From NCBI RefSeq assembly GCF_009696065.1, contig NZ_VUMS01000002.1, positions 62,001 through 126,000 of the forward strand: a stretch of DNA of 64,000 bases, written 5' to 3'. Position 1 is the first letter of the stretch. Each line of letters begins with the position of its first letter. Shown piece after piece: positions 44,357 through 52,955 of this stretch. The notes under the pieces are model-generated. The model was not told the origin of the DNA. It did not search any database and saw only the letters and a program-made list of their open reading frames with translations. Source of the stretch: Oliverpabstia intestinalis. Lineage in GTDB: Bacteria > Bacillota > Clostridia > Lachnospirales > Lachnospiraceae. The translations under genes and the position numbers were made by a program.

Positions 44357-44439
44357 AAACTTTTTGGTGAATCCGTAACCATCTGTATGTCCATTCCATA
44401 AGATGAAGTGTAATCAATCCTAAACGGAGGAATACTTCA

Positions 44440-44712
44440 ATGAGTGATATCACTGCTACAAACTGCGGATGCGAACGGGACTGTGGATGTAACAATGGAT
44501 GTAACGGCGGATGCAACAATGGATGCAATGGAAACGGACTGTTTAATTTCTGGGGCGGAAACGGAAACTGTAGCTGCATTCTCTGGATCTTGATCCTTCT
44601 GGCTTGCTGCGGAAACAATGATGGCTGTGGCTGCGGAAACAATGACAACAACTGCTGCCTGATTCTGCTGATCCTTCTGTGCTGCGGCGGATGCGGAAAC
44701 GGCTGCTTCTAA
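44440..44712 (+). CDS. Cys/Gly/Asn-rich chorion-like small protein
   Basis: The 90-residue protein contains 19 cysteines, mostly as CG, CNNG and CC units: CGCERDCGCNNGCNGG in the first third, then two short Leu/Ile-rich segments (ILWILILLACC and LILLILLCC). Such proteins are annotated as chorion class high-cysteine proteins in gut Clostridia, by composition only. GGAGG lies nine bases upstream of the ATG. A MITE-like hairpin begins at the base after its stop. Function unknown. Confidence 0.75.
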   Translation: MSDITATNCGCERDCGCNNGCNGGCNNGCNGNGLFNFWGGNGNCSCILWILILLACCGNNDGCGCGNNDNNCCLILLILLCCGGCGNGCF

Positions 44713-44841
44713 GCGTGTCTGAAAAAGGTTTTTCGTGAGCTGCGAGTCCCACTTTGTGGGAAATTTTATCCGAATGAGGGTAAAATATACCGCAAAGTGG
44801 GGCTTGCAGATTGCGGAAATGATTTTTCAGACACGCTCTAG
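44713..44841. mobile_element. MITE-like hairpin element with terminal inverted repeats
   Basis: Left end GCGTGTCTGAAAAA (44713-44726) is inverted at TTTTTCAGACACGC (44823-44836). An inner pair CTGCGAGTCCCACTTTG / CAAAGTGGGGCTTGCAG matches at 15 of 17 positions. The middle also pairs (ATTTTATCC / GGGTAAAAT). It has no ORF. Related ends lie at 12508-12534 and 57487-57501. Confidence 0.7.
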
Positions 44842-44871
44842 TACATCGTTTCGTTAATAATTGTATTATTC

Positions 44872-44910
44872 CCTGCGCCTGCGGTGTCTGTTCCCTGCCG
44901 CAGGCGTATA
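44872..44910. other. GC-rich hairpin without T-tract
   Basis: GCGCCTGCGG pairs with CCGCAGGCGT around a 13-nt loop. There is no T run. The rest of the 380-base gap up to 45013 shows nothing else recognisable. Confidence 0.4.
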
Positions 44911-45012
44911 TCTACATAATAGTGTGATGTGAATTAAGTCAAAGGATGACACGTGACAGTTATTGCCGGGAGTCCGGGGAAAAGAGATCGGAAATCCTGG
45001 TATGCAATGTAC

Positions 45013-45053
45013 TAAAAGGCAGGTACGTTCAATGGTTACGCACCTGCCTTTTG
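45013..45053 (-). terminator. Terminator of the M18 aminopeptidase gene
   Basis: Arms AAAAGGCAGGT and ACCTGCCTTTT, with the T run on the minus strand, about 40 bases past the stop. Confidence 0.8.
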
Positions 45054-45092
45054 ACAATATAGAATAGTTATATCAGCATGTCGCATGCATGA

Positions 45093-46409
45093 TTATATGT
45101 GTTTGATTGTATAGCTTCCATAACCACTCTCGCAGATCGAACTCTCAAAGAAGTAGGCAGCAGCACGGATCAGATATCCGGTATCTTCACTTCCTGCGGT
45201 TTCATAAGGTGAATGCATGGCCAGCTGTGGAAGGCCGATATCTACGGTATTTAACGCTACCTGTGTGTTGGAGATATTACCAAGGGTAGAGCCACCTGCC
45301 ATATCAGAACGGTTTAAAAAGGTCTGATATGGTACATCTGCCCGTTTGCAGATTTCCTGGAAGATACCTGCGGCCATGCCGTCTGTAGTATATTTCTGAT
45401 TGGCACTGTATTTGATCACAATACCTCCATTCATATACGGACGGTTGGTCGGACACGCCTTATCTGTATAGTTTGGATGTACGGCATGAGCATTATCTGC
45501 GGAGATCATAAAGCTGTTTGCCAGATATTTTCGGTAAGCGGACTGGTTTTTTCCCATTGCTTCACAGATGCGGATCAACGTATCGCGAAGTAATGTAGAA
45601 GCAGCCCCCTGCTTGCTGGAACTTCCCACTTCTTCATTGTCAAAGACACAGTGAAGCGGAATACTTTCTCCGTCCTGTGCCTGTAAGAAACCTTCCAGTG
45701 ACGAGAATGCACACTGCAGATCGTCCAGACGACCGCAGGAAATATATTCTCCCGAAGCACCCCATACAGTACCGGGAGTCCGGCTGTATACATAAAGATC
45801 GTGTGCCAGAATATCTTTCCGGGCAACACCGGCAAGTGCTGCCATTTGTTCCATAAAGGTTCCTTTTGCGTTTTCATCTCCATACAGAGGAAGGAGCTCT
45901 TTCTGCGGATTAAACGGAACGCCGTTGTTGGCATCACGGTTCATGTGGATCGCGAGGCTTGGTATCATCACCAGGTCCTTTTTAACATCCACCAGTTTTG
46001 TGACAATCTGCTCTCCGTCTTTCACTACCAGGCGGCCAGCTACGGACAGCGGACGGTCAAACCACGGAGCGCAGAGCATACCGCCATATTTCTCTACGTT
46101 CAGTTTTACATAATGTCCTTCTGCCTCTATCTCCGGGTTCTCTTTAATCTTGAACATCGGGGAATCGCTGTGGCTTGCCATGATCTGAAAGCCTTTCCAC
46201 TCCTTTGCCGGGATACGGAAGGCAATAATGGATGAGCCGTTGCGGATCACATAGTATTTTCCACCTGCCTGCAAGTTCCAGTCAGATCCCTCAAGAAGTG
46301 GCTGGTAGCCTTCTGCCTTCAGTCTGCATCGCATCGCTTCGATCGCATGAAATGCAGTCGGACTGTTTTCAATGAAAGAAAATAATTTTTCTGTTGTCAT
46401 ATTATGCAT
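45093..46409 (-). CDS. M18 family aminopeptidase
   Basis: The 438-residue metallopeptidase shows the M18 blocks MASHSDSPMFKIK, FDNEEVGSSSKQGAAS (metal and catalytic Glu) and ADNAHAVHPNYTDKA. The enzyme releases N-terminal, often acidic, residues from peptides. I chose ATG 46409 (AGG eight bases upstream); ATG 46400 (MTTEKL) is possible. It overlaps the uraA stop by 8 bases, implying coupling. Confidence 0.9.
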   Translation of the reverse strand: MHNMTTEKLFSFIENSPTAFHAIEAMRCRLKAEGYQPLLEGSDWNLQAGGKYYVIRNGSSIIAFRIPAKEWKGFQIMASHSDSPMFKIKENPEIEAEGHYVKLNVEKYGGMLCAPWFDRPLSVAGRLVVKDGEQIVTKLVDVKKDLVMIPSLAIHMNRDANNGVPFNPQKELLPLYGDENAKGTFMEQMAALAGVARKDILAHDLYVYSRTPGTVWGASGEYISCGRLDDLQCAFSSLEGFLQAQDGESIPLHCVFDNEEVGSSSKQGAASTLLRDTLIRICEAMGKNQSAYRKYLANSFMISADNAHAVHPNYTDKACPTNRPYMNGGIVIKYSANQKYTTDGMAAGIFQEICKRADVPYQTFLNRSDMAGGSTLGNISNTQVALNTVDIGLPQLAMHSPYETAGSEDTGYLIRAAAYFFESSICESGYGSYTIKHI

Positions 46410-47808
46410 TTTTTTTACCTGTACTTGCATGAATTCCACGGTTTTCATCTCCGGTTTCATTGACACCGAATTCGTAGTCGTTGCCCGGCAGAATGATGTT
46501 CAGCAGAATACCTGCGATTGCTGCGATAGCAAGTGCTGTCAGGGTAATTGGAGTGCCTGCGATGGTAAAAGTGATACCATTGCTGAATCCAAGACCGCAG
46601 ACAAAGATGACACCTGCGATGATCAGGTTTCTTGATTTGGTCAGGTCTACTTTGTTTTCCACCACGTTACGCACACCGATTGCAGAAATCATACCATACA
46701 GCATAAAGCTGACACCACCGATGATTGAAGATGGCATGGTACTGATGATGGCGGATACTTTCGGGATAAAGCTGATGATGATCGCAAAGCATGCAGCGAT
46801 ACGGATAACCAGCGGATCATGTACACGGCTCAGTTCCAGAACGCCGGTATTTTCTCCGTAGGTGGTATTGGCCGGTCCGCCGAGAAGGCCTGCCAGAGCT
46901 GTAGCAAGACCATCTCCAAGCAGTGTTCTGTGAAGTCCGGGTTCTGCCAGAAAGTTTTTCCCAACCGTCGCAGAGATGGCAGACATATCACCTACGTGTT
47001 CCATCATAGTTGCGATAGCGATCGGAGCCATAACGAGGATGGCAGTCACGTCAAATTTTGCGAACTGCATCGGCGGAAGACCTATCCAGTTTGCAGTACT
47101 TACAGAAGAAAAGTTCAGGATGGCAGAGCCGTCCGGATTGGTAATTCCCATCGCGTTCATGATCAGTGCAACCACGTATGAGATCACAACCCCCATCAGT
47201 ATCGGGATAATTTTAAACATACCTTTTCCCCAGATGTTAAAGATGATAATTACGGCCAGAGCAACAAGTGCGAGAAACCAGTTGGTGGAAGCATTATTGA
47301 TCGCAGAACCGGCAAGAGTCAGTCCGATACAGATGATGACCGGTCCGGTTACTACCGGAGGAAGGAACCTCATCACACGTTTTACGCCCACCAGACGAAT
47401 GATCAGAGCAAGCACCAGATACATCAAACCGGCTACAACCACACCACCGCAGGCGTATGCAGCTTTGTCATTAACACTCATGGTTGCATACATACCGGTG
47501 TTCAGGTTGGCTACTGTTGAAAATCCCCCAAGGAAAGCAAAGGATGATCCAAGAAATGCAGGAACCTGGAACCTGGAGCACACATGGAATAACAAAGTGC
47601 CGAAACCTGCACAGAACAGCGTTACGGCGACGGTCAGTCCGTGTGTCGGACCTTCGCCACAGGCATCTGTAAAATAGCTGTTTACCAGAATCGGAACCAG
47701 AATGGTTGCACCGAACATGGCAAACATATGCTGCAGACCAAGGATCAACATTTTGGGGATTCCGAGTTGTTTGGCATCGCGAATCACATCATTTGTTTGA
47801 TTTGTCAT
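46402..47808 (-). CDS. uraA: NCS2 family uracil/xanthine-type permease
   Basis: The 468-residue membrane protein has about 14 hydrophobic segments and the NCS2 motifs LGLQHMFAMFGATILVP (about 23-39) and ATMMEHVGDMSAISATVGKNF. Placement with nucleobase:cation symporters is firm, uracil specificity is inferred from similarity to UraA. AGGAG lies five bases before the ATG; its promoter is at 47850-47878. The M18 gene is coupled downstream. Confidence 0.9.
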   Translation of the reverse strand: MTNQTNDVIRDAKQLGIPKMLILGLQHMFAMFGATILVPILVNSYFTDACGEGPTHGLTVAVTLFCAGFGTLLFHVCSRFQVPAFLGSSFAFLGGFSTVANLNTGMYATMSVNDKAAYACGGVVVAGLMYLVLALIIRLVGVKRVMRFLPPVVTGPVIICIGLTLAGSAINNASTNWFLALVALAVIIIFNIWGKGMFKIIPILMGVVISYVVALIMNAMGITNPDGSAILNFSSVSTANWIGLPPMQFAKFDVTAILVMAPIAIATMMEHVGDMSAISATVGKNFLAEPGLHRTLLGDGLATALAGLLGGPANTTYGENTGVLELSRVHDPLVIRIAACFAIIISFIPKVSAIISTMPSSIIGGVSFMLYGMISAIGVRNVVENKVDLTKSRNLIIAGVIFVCGLGFSNGITFTIAGTPITLTALAIAAIAGILLNIILPGNDYEFGVNETGDENRGIHASTGKKNA

Positions 47809-47980
47809 AACGTCTCCTTTTTCTTATTGTATTATTTTTTGCCTGTTCTATTATAGGGGTATTTCTGGTGGATTGCAAGGGAATTCCTTTCGGTTTTCGC
47901 TCCAGACATTCGATATCCAGTTCGTAGAGTGCGTTTCCGTCAATAACAAGTTTTTGCGTCTTTCTTTTTCGATTTTCCAT
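47789..47980 (-). CDS. Small basic protein upstream of uraA
   Basis: The 63-residue frame begins MENRKRKTQKLVIDGNALYELD and stays Lys/Arg-rich. GGAAG precedes the ATG by eight bases. The first 30 residues look protein-like, with a VIDGNALYELDxxC pattern. The rest overlaps the uraA promoter and ribosome binding site and the first 20 bases of uraA, which casts doubt on its 3' half. Function unknown. Confidence 0.5.
   Translation of the reverse strand: MENRKRKTQKLVIDGNALYELDIECLERKPKGIPLQSTRNTPIIEQAKNNTIRKRRRYDKSNK
47850..47878 (-). promoter_or_regulatory. Promoter of uraA
   Basis: Minus strand: TTGCAA (47873-47878), 17-base spacer, TATAAT (47850-47855). It lies within the small ORF at 47789-47980. 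Confidence 0.75.
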
Positions 47981-48086
47981 ACCGGATACTTCCTTTCAAA
48001 AGTCACATTCCTGCTTATATCTTATGCAGCCGGCTTCTCTTTTTCCGATGTGAAGCATAAGATAGTAGAAAAAACGGGGAAATTAT

Positions 48087-48440
48087 ATGAATGAAGACCG
48101 TATAGCTCCGATGACACCTCTGGATCAGATGCTGGCTCAGGATTCTTTACAGATGCTGAAAGCCGCCGTCCCTTATTTTCCGGCAGATGCACAGCGGGTT
48201 TTTGCTTTGTATGCAAAAATGATGGAACTTTCCCATACAATTGCAATGTTTTCCGGAGGTCCTGCAGAACTGATGATGATGTCCGAAGAGTCCGGAACTT
48301 CACAGCCACTGGATATTCTGCAGCAGCTTCGAACGTATGCAGGTGAAAGCCAGAAAGAAATGATTGATCAGATCTTATTTGCCTTTCACGCACTGGAGAT
48401 TTTGCAGATGCCTAAGGAACCTGCAGATCCGCTTGGATAA
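48087..48440 (+). CDS. Unknown small helical protein A
   Basis: The 117-residue protein starts MNEDRIAPMTPLDQMLAQD and is predicted helical from its composition (Leu, Met, Ala, Glu, Gln). It includes LKAAVPYFPADAQRVFALYAKMMEL and DQILFAFHALEILQ. GGGGA lies six bases upstream of ATG. There is no signal peptide or motif I recognise. The next gene follows after 15 bases, so they form a pair. Confidence 0.75.
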   Translation: MNEDRIAPMTPLDQMLAQDSLQMLKAAVPYFPADAQRVFALYAKMMELSHTIAMFSGGPAELMMMSEESGTSQPLDILQQLRTYAGESQKEMIDQILFAFHALEILQMPKEPADPLG

Positions 48441-48455
48441 GGAGGTAAAAGTTTT

Positions 48456-48734
48456 ATGACTCAGGAATGGATGAAGGATTCGACACTGGAAGGAATTGAT
48501 CCGGCTAAGATGGCACTGTTACAGTCTCTGATACAACAGGGAAGTAAAAAAAATCAGAACGAAATGCTTGCATTTTTAATGTCCGCAGCAGCCAATTCAA
48601 AGAAAAACGGACTGCAGTTCAGCCCCGGAGAGATGGATATGATTACAAAGGTGTTAAAAAAAGGAAAATCATCACAGGAAATTGCAAAAATGGATCGGAT
48701 CTTGTCGATGATGAAAATGCTTCGGAGGGGATAA
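48456..48734 (+). CDS. Unknown small helical protein B
   Basis: The 92-residue protein contains LEGIDPAKMALLQSLIQQGSKK and ends KMDRILSMMKMLRRG, a basic, Met-rich helix. AGGAGG is upstream of the ATG. It is cotranscribed with protein A and followed by a bidirectional terminator. Length and style suggest a small cytoplasmic partner of A. No family recognised with confidence. Confidence 0.75.
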   Translation: MTQEWMKDSTLEGIDPAKMALLQSLIQQGSKKNQNEMLAFLMSAAANSKKNGLQFSPGEMDMITKVLKKGKSSQEIAKMDRILSMMKMLRRG

Positions 48735-48756
48735 AACGATAAAATTATCGGAAGAT

Positions 48757-48806
48757 TCAAAAAGAAGAGATATCTGTAATTACTCCACAAATATCTCTTC
48801 TTTATA
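48757..48806. terminator. Terminator between protein B and pgsA
   Basis: Arms AAAGAAGAGATAT and ATATCTCTTCTTT around an 18-nt loop, with T- and A-tracts. It serves both converging genes. Confidence 0.85.
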
Positions 48807-48831
48807 TTTTATAATTTTCAGTTGTTGTATT

Positions 48832-49368
48832 CTATTCCTGCATGGAAAGAACACTGCGGTTCTGCCACAGGTATGTGATCAGAGAAATTACGGTCAGGAT
48901 CAAAGAAGCATAGATCAGAATCTGCTCCACAATCACAAAACCACCACCCAGGTTTGCAATCAGAATGATGATCATAAACATCTGGCAGACAGTTTTACAT
49001 TTGCCCCAGTAATTAGCTGCGATAACTACGCCATTGTCAGAAGCGATCAGTCGGAAACCACTGATAACAAATTCGCGTCCGATGATGATGATAACGATCC
49101 AGCTCGGGATCCGGGACATATCAACCAGGCAGATCATGGCAGAACAAACCAGCAGTTTGTCTGCCAGTGGATCCATGAACTTTCCAAAATTAGTTACCAG
49201 ATTATCCCGTCGCGCCAGATAGCCATCCAGCATATCAGTCAGACTTGCTATAACAAAGATAGCAAGTGCCATCCATTTGGACCAGGTGCTAAAATTTCCA
49301 AGAAGAAATACTACAAAAAACGGAATCAAAATAATACGAAGCATCGTAAGTTTATTCGGTGTATTCAT
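48832..49368 (-). CDS. pgsA: CDP-diacylglycerol-glycerol-3-phosphate 3-phosphatidyltransferase
   Basis: The 178-residue membrane enzyme has the CDP-alcohol phosphatidyltransferase motif DMLDGYLARRDNLVTNFGKFMDPLADK (DGxxAR...G...D...D). It makes phosphatidylglycerophosphate for anionic lipids. ATG 49368 has AGGAGAG seven bases upstream. It overlaps the rimO stop by 17 bases, the common rimO-pgsA order. Confidence 0.96.
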   Translation of the reverse strand: MNTPNKLTMLRIILIPFFVVFLLGNFSTWSKWMALAIFVIASLTDMLDGYLARRDNLVTNFGKFMDPLADKLLVCSAMICLVDMSRIPSWIVIIIIGREFVISGFRLIASDNGVVIAANYWGKCKTVCQMFMIIILIANLGGGFVIVEQILIYASLILTVISLITYLWQNRSVLSMQE

Positions 49369-50689
49369 CTGCAATCTCTCCTATCAAATCATATTCCAGG
49401 GATCCTGTTACGTGTGCTTTTACAAAATCACCAGACATCAGAAGTTCTCCGGTATTGATAAACATATAACCATCAATGCCCGGTGCATCTGCGTACGTAC
49501 GTCCCACATAAGCATTTTCATCTGCTACTTTTCCCTCTATCATCACCAGATAGTCTTTTCCCACACAGCTTTCTCCTCGTTCCAGAGAAATTTCCTGCTG
49601 CAGTTCCATAAGTTCTGCCTGGCGATCCTGTTTGACTTCTTCCGGAATCTGGTCCTCCATAGTTGCTGCCGGTGTATCTTCTTCCGGAGAATACGTAAAT
49701 ACACCAAGACGGTCAAATTCCATCTGATCCACAAATTCCATCAGTTCCTCATGATCTTCCTGAGTTTCTCCCGGAAAACCGGTAATCAGCGTGGTTCGAA
49801 GGACAATATCCGGGATCTCTCTGCGAAGAGTAGAAACCATGTCGATCAGCTGCTGTTTTGAAGTACGTCTTCCCATTCGTTTCAGGATTTTATCACTGGC
49901 GTGCTGGATTGGCAGATCCAGATAATGACAGATTTTTTTCTCATCACGAATCGTCTCGATCAGCTCCGGATAGATTTCTTCCGGATAACAGTACAGAAGA
50001 CGGATCCAGACAATTCCGGGAATCTTACAGAGCTCTTTTAATAACAGGTGCAGTGATTTCTTACCATAAAGATCTGTTCCGTAGATGGTGGTTTCCTGGG
50101 CTACCAGAATCAGTTCCCTGACGCCTTGTTCTGCCAGCTGTTTTGCATGCTCAATCAGAGTTTCCATGGGAACGCTGCGATAGTTTCCTCTGATTTTCGG
50201 AATGATACAGTAAGTACAGTGTTTGTTACATCCTTCGGCTATCTTCAGATACTCATAAAAACCGCCGGTTGTGATCATACGCTTGCCGGGCATCTGCGGT
50301 ATGCCCTCCAGTGGTGTAAATACATGACTTACTTTTCCTTTCAGGGCTTCATCAACGGCATCTAAAAGAGCTGCCTGACTGTTAGTACCTAGAACGGCAT
50401 CTACTTCCGGGATCTCTTTTGTGATCTCTTCTTTGTAACGCTGAGCAAGACAGCCGGTCACAATCAATGCTTTCAGATTGCCTTTGGTTTTATAGTCAGC
50501 CATCTCAAGAATCGCCTGAATACTTTCTTCTTTTGCATCATGGATGAAACAACAGGTATTGACGACAATCACATCTGCCTGCGATTCATCATCGGTCACT
50601 TCGAATCCATGGCTTACCAGCGCCCCCAGCATCTCTTCTGAATCAACCAGATTCTTGTCACATCCGAGAGACATGAAAAATATATACAT
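49352..50689 (-). CDS. rimO: Ribosomal protein S12 methylthiotransferase RimO
   Basis: The 445-residue enzyme has an N-terminal UPF0004 domain (CDKNLVDSEEMLG), the radical SAM motif CNKHCTYC in GCNKHCTYCIIPKIRG (about 151-166), and a C-terminal TRAM domain. It methylthiolates Asp on S12. Start MYIFFMSLGCDKN is typical. It is the first gene of the pair with pgsA. Confidence 0.96.
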   Translation of the reverse strand: MYIFFMSLGCDKNLVDSEEMLGALVSHGFEVTDDESQADVIVVNTCCFIHDAKEESIQAILEMADYKTKGNLKALIVTGCLAQRYKEEITKEIPEVDAVLGTNSQAALLDAVDEALKGKVSHVFTPLEGIPQMPGKRMITTGGFYEYLKIAEGCNKHCTYCIIPKIRGNYRSVPMETLIEHAKQLAEQGVRELILVAQETTIYGTDLYGKKSLHLLLKELCKIPGIVWIRLLYCYPEEIYPELIETIRDEKKICHYLDLPIQHASDKILKRMGRRTSKQQLIDMVSTLRREIPDIVLRTTLITGFPGETQEDHEELMEFVDQMEFDRLGVFTYSPEEDTPAATMEDQIPEEVKQDRQAELMELQQEISLERGESCVGKDYLVMIEGKVADENAYVGRTYADAPGIDGYMFINTGELLMSGDFVKAHVTGSLEYDLIGEIADEYTE

Positions 50690-50716
50690 AGATTAATAAA
50701 TCCTTTCCATTGGTTA

Positions 50717-50758
50717 AAAAAGAGATGCCAGCACGCTCATGCAGCATCCCCTCTTATT
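50717..50758 (-). terminator. Terminator of the rpoZ operon
   Basis: Minus strand AAGAGGGGATGC and GCATCTCTT around a 15-nt loop, followed by TTTTTT. It lies just after the rpoZ stop. Confidence 0.75.
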
Positions 50759-50765
50759 GACCTGA

Positions 50766-51071
50766 TTATTCTTCTGCGTTTTTGTCTTCCGCTTCCAGTT
50801 CTTTTTCAAGAGCTGCTTCTGCCTCAGCTTCTTCTACATCTTCAGTGTCCGGGATGATAGTTACTTTTCCTTTATAAACCTCATCTACGGCGATAGAAAG
50901 TGGCTTATTCAGCGAATAACTTACCATCGGTTCCGCACCTGCGATCAGCTGTCTAGCACGTTTGCTGGTAGCAAGAACGATGGAATATCTGCTGTTGCAT
51001 ACAGGAGTATCGATCTCCTCAACGTCTTTGTTTACTGCCTGGATTAATTCTGTATAAGATGGATGTATCAT
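50766..51071 (-). CDS. rpoZ: RNA polymerase omega subunit
   Basis: The 101-residue protein reads MIHPSYTELIQAVNKDVEEIDTPVCNSRYSIVLATSKRARQLIAG, with KRARQL as the omega signature. It ends in an acidic Glu/Ala tail. It assists RNA polymerase assembly. It is the last gene of yicC-remA-gmk-rpoZ, as in Bacillus, 3 bases after gmk. Confidence 0.95.
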   Translation of the reverse strand: MIHPSYTELIQAVNKDVEEIDTPVCNSRYSIVLATSKRARQLIAGAEPMVSYSLNKPLSIAVDEVYKGKVTIIPDTEDVEEAEAEAALEKELEAEDKNAEE

Positions 51072-51074
51072 AAT

Positions 51075-51704
51075 TTATTCTCCTTTCATTTCTTTGAGTT
51101 CTTTTTGTATATCAGCAACCAGATCAAGATTCTCAGAGACCTTCAGGTGCTGGCTCTGAATCAGCTGGTGAACTTCCTTTACACAAGTATCCAGATCATC
51201 GTTGATGACCAGATACTGATAATGATCCATGATCTCGGATTCTTCCGCAGCACGGCGCATACGGTCGTTGATCACGTCCATGGTTTCCGTTCCACGATCT
51301 ATCAGACGGTGTTTGAGCTCTTCCGCAGATGGCGGGGTTACGAATAATAACAGAGCCTGCGGATTCTTTTCTTTTACTTTCAAGGCACCTTGCACTTCAA
51401 TTTCCAGAATGACATCTTTACCGGCAGCCAGCTGTTCTTCTACATAAGCTTTCGGTGTGCCGTAATAATTATCTACATATTGTGCATATTCATACAGCGC
51501 ATCCTGACGGATCAGTTCTTCAAACTCTTCTTTTGTCTTAAAAAAATATTCCCGTTCGTTTTCTTCTCCCGGCCGCGGATTCCTTGTAGTCGCCGAGATG
51601 GACAGTGCATAACATTCATAGTTCTTCATTAGTTCTTTGACTACTGTTCCTTTTCCGGCACCTGAGAAACCGGAAATAATTACCAGACTTCCTTTTTTAC
51701 TCAT
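51075..51704 (-). CDS. gmk: Guanylate kinase
   Basis: The 209-residue kinase has the P-loop SGFSGAGKGT and the GMP-binding TTRNPRPGEENEREYFF. It makes GDP from GMP. ATG 51704 overlaps the remA stop by 8 bases. The frame continues upstream to 51713, but those codons duplicate remA sequence. Confidence 0.97.
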   Translation of the reverse strand: MSKKGSLVIISGFSGAGKGTVVKELMKNYECYALSISATTRNPRPGEENEREYFFKTKEEFEELIRQDALYEYAQYVDNYYGTPKAYVEEQLAAGKDVILEIEVQGALKVKEKNPQALLLFVTPPSAEELKHRLIDRGTETMDVINDRMRRAAEESEIMDHYQYLVINDDLDTCVKEVHQLIQSQHLKVSENLDLVADIQKELKEMKGE

Positions 51705-51969
51705 CCAGATCACCTTTTTCTTCTATAATTTTTTCTGCATGAAGACGCTTTCCGATAGTATCCGGCTGTAATGCCGATAACACCAGAAATCCTTCCTGGG
51801 TGACAAGTACTGCTTTTGTTCGCCTCCCCTGGGTAGCGTCGATCACTATCTTCTCTTCTTTTCCTTGCTGCACCATTCGTTTGACCGGAGCAGCATCCGG
51901 ACTGACTACGGCAACTATTTTGTCACGGTTGACTATATTACCGAATCCGATATTAATAAAACCGGCCAT
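51697..51969 (-). CDS. remA: DUF370/RemA-type regulator
   Basis: The 90-residue protein begins GFINIGFGNIVNRDKIVAVVSPDAAPVKRM, the RemA (YlzA) signature. In B. subtilis RemA is a DNA-binding activator of matrix and osmoprotection operons; here it sits in the conserved yicC-remA-gmk order. Target genes are not indicated. Confidence 0.93.
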   Translation of the reverse strand: MAGFINIGFGNIVNRDKIVAVVSPDAAPVKRMVQQGKEEKIVIDATQGRRTKAVLVTQEGFLVLSALQPDTIGKRLHAEKIIEEKGDLDE

Positions 51970-51990
51970 TGCGTGCCCTCATTCTGCGGA

Positions 51991-52869
51991 TTATTCAATA
52001 TTCTGAATCTGCTCCCGCACTTTCTCAATCTCTGTTTTCAGGTCAATTGCCAGATTGGATGTTTCCAGATCATTTGCCTTGGACAGTATGGTGTTCGCCT
52101 CCCGGTTCATCTCCTGTGCAATAAAATCCAGTTTTCGGCCAATGCCTTCACCATCGGCGAGTACTTCCTTCATATGACGGATGTGACTTTTCAGACGAAC
52201 TGTTTCTTCATCTGTGCAGATCTTGTCTGCATAGATGATAACCTCTGACGCGATTCGGCTTTCCTCAATCTGTGTATCGCTTAACAGTTCTTTCATCTTA
52301 TCTTCCAGTTTCTGCCGGTACTCCTGGAGAATCTGCGGTGAACGCTCCTCCACCATTCCAACTTTTTCAAACATCTGATCAAGTTTCTGCAAAAGATCAG
52401 TCCGGAGGTTCTCCCCTTCCGTCTTCCGTGTCTCAACAAACTGTTCACAGGCTTTCCGGAGTACCTGTTCCAGAAGTCCCCATAATTCTTTTTCATCCGA
52501 ATCCACTTCTTCCATTGTAAATACATCCTGGAACCTGCCAAGCTCCGCTGCGGTGATGTCGTTACAGATACCAAAGGTATCTGCCATCTTCTTAAAATAT
52601 GCCATATACTGGCTGGCTACTTCATGATTATACTGCAAAATCATGTGAGACTGTGTAAAATCCTCGTAACTGATAAAGATATCGACCTTTCCTCTCAGCA
52701 TGTACTCTTTTAACAGTGTACGGATTGCACTGTCGAAAAAGCTGAGCTTTTTCGGCATCTTGATGTTAAAATCCAGATACCGATGATTTACAGATTTGAT
52801 TTCGACCGTAAATTTATGCTGCTCGTCCTGTGCCTCGGCTCTTCCAAATCCTGTCATACTTTTAATCAT
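51991..52869 (-). CDS. yicC: YicC family endoribonuclease-like protein
   Basis: The 292-residue protein starts MIKSMTGFGRAEA and ends EMNREANTILSKANDLETSNLAIDLKTEIEKVREQIQNIE, both diagnostic of YicC. E. coli YicC was recently linked to RNA decay. RBS AAGGTGAG precedes the ATG. It heads an operon and has a strong promoter overlapping that of rqcH. Confidence 0.95.
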   Translation of the reverse strand: MIKSMTGFGRAEAQDEQHKFTVEIKSVNHRYLDFNIKMPKKLSFFDSAIRTLLKEYMLRGKVDIFISYEDFTQSHMILQYNHEVASQYMAYFKKMADTFGICNDITAAELGRFQDVFTMEEVDSDEKELWGLLEQVLRKACEQFVETRKTEGENLRTDLLQKLDQMFEKVGMVEERSPQILQEYRQKLEDKMKELLSDTQIEESRIASEVIIYADKICTDEETVRLKSHIRHMKEVLADGEGIGRKLDFIAQEMNREANTILSKANDLETSNLAIDLKTEIEKVREQIQNIE

Positions 52870-52926
52870 AATAGTTTTCTCACCTTAAATAATTTCTTAA
52901 TTATTGCTTAATATGCATATGTTTTT

Positions 52927-52955
52927 ATTATAAGTCATTACAAAACCCTAGTCAA
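52927..52955 (-). promoter_or_regulatory. Promoter of the yicC-remA-gmk-rpoZ operon
   Basis: Minus strand: TTGACT (52950-52955), 17-base spacer, TATAAT (52927-52932). Confidence 0.85.
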
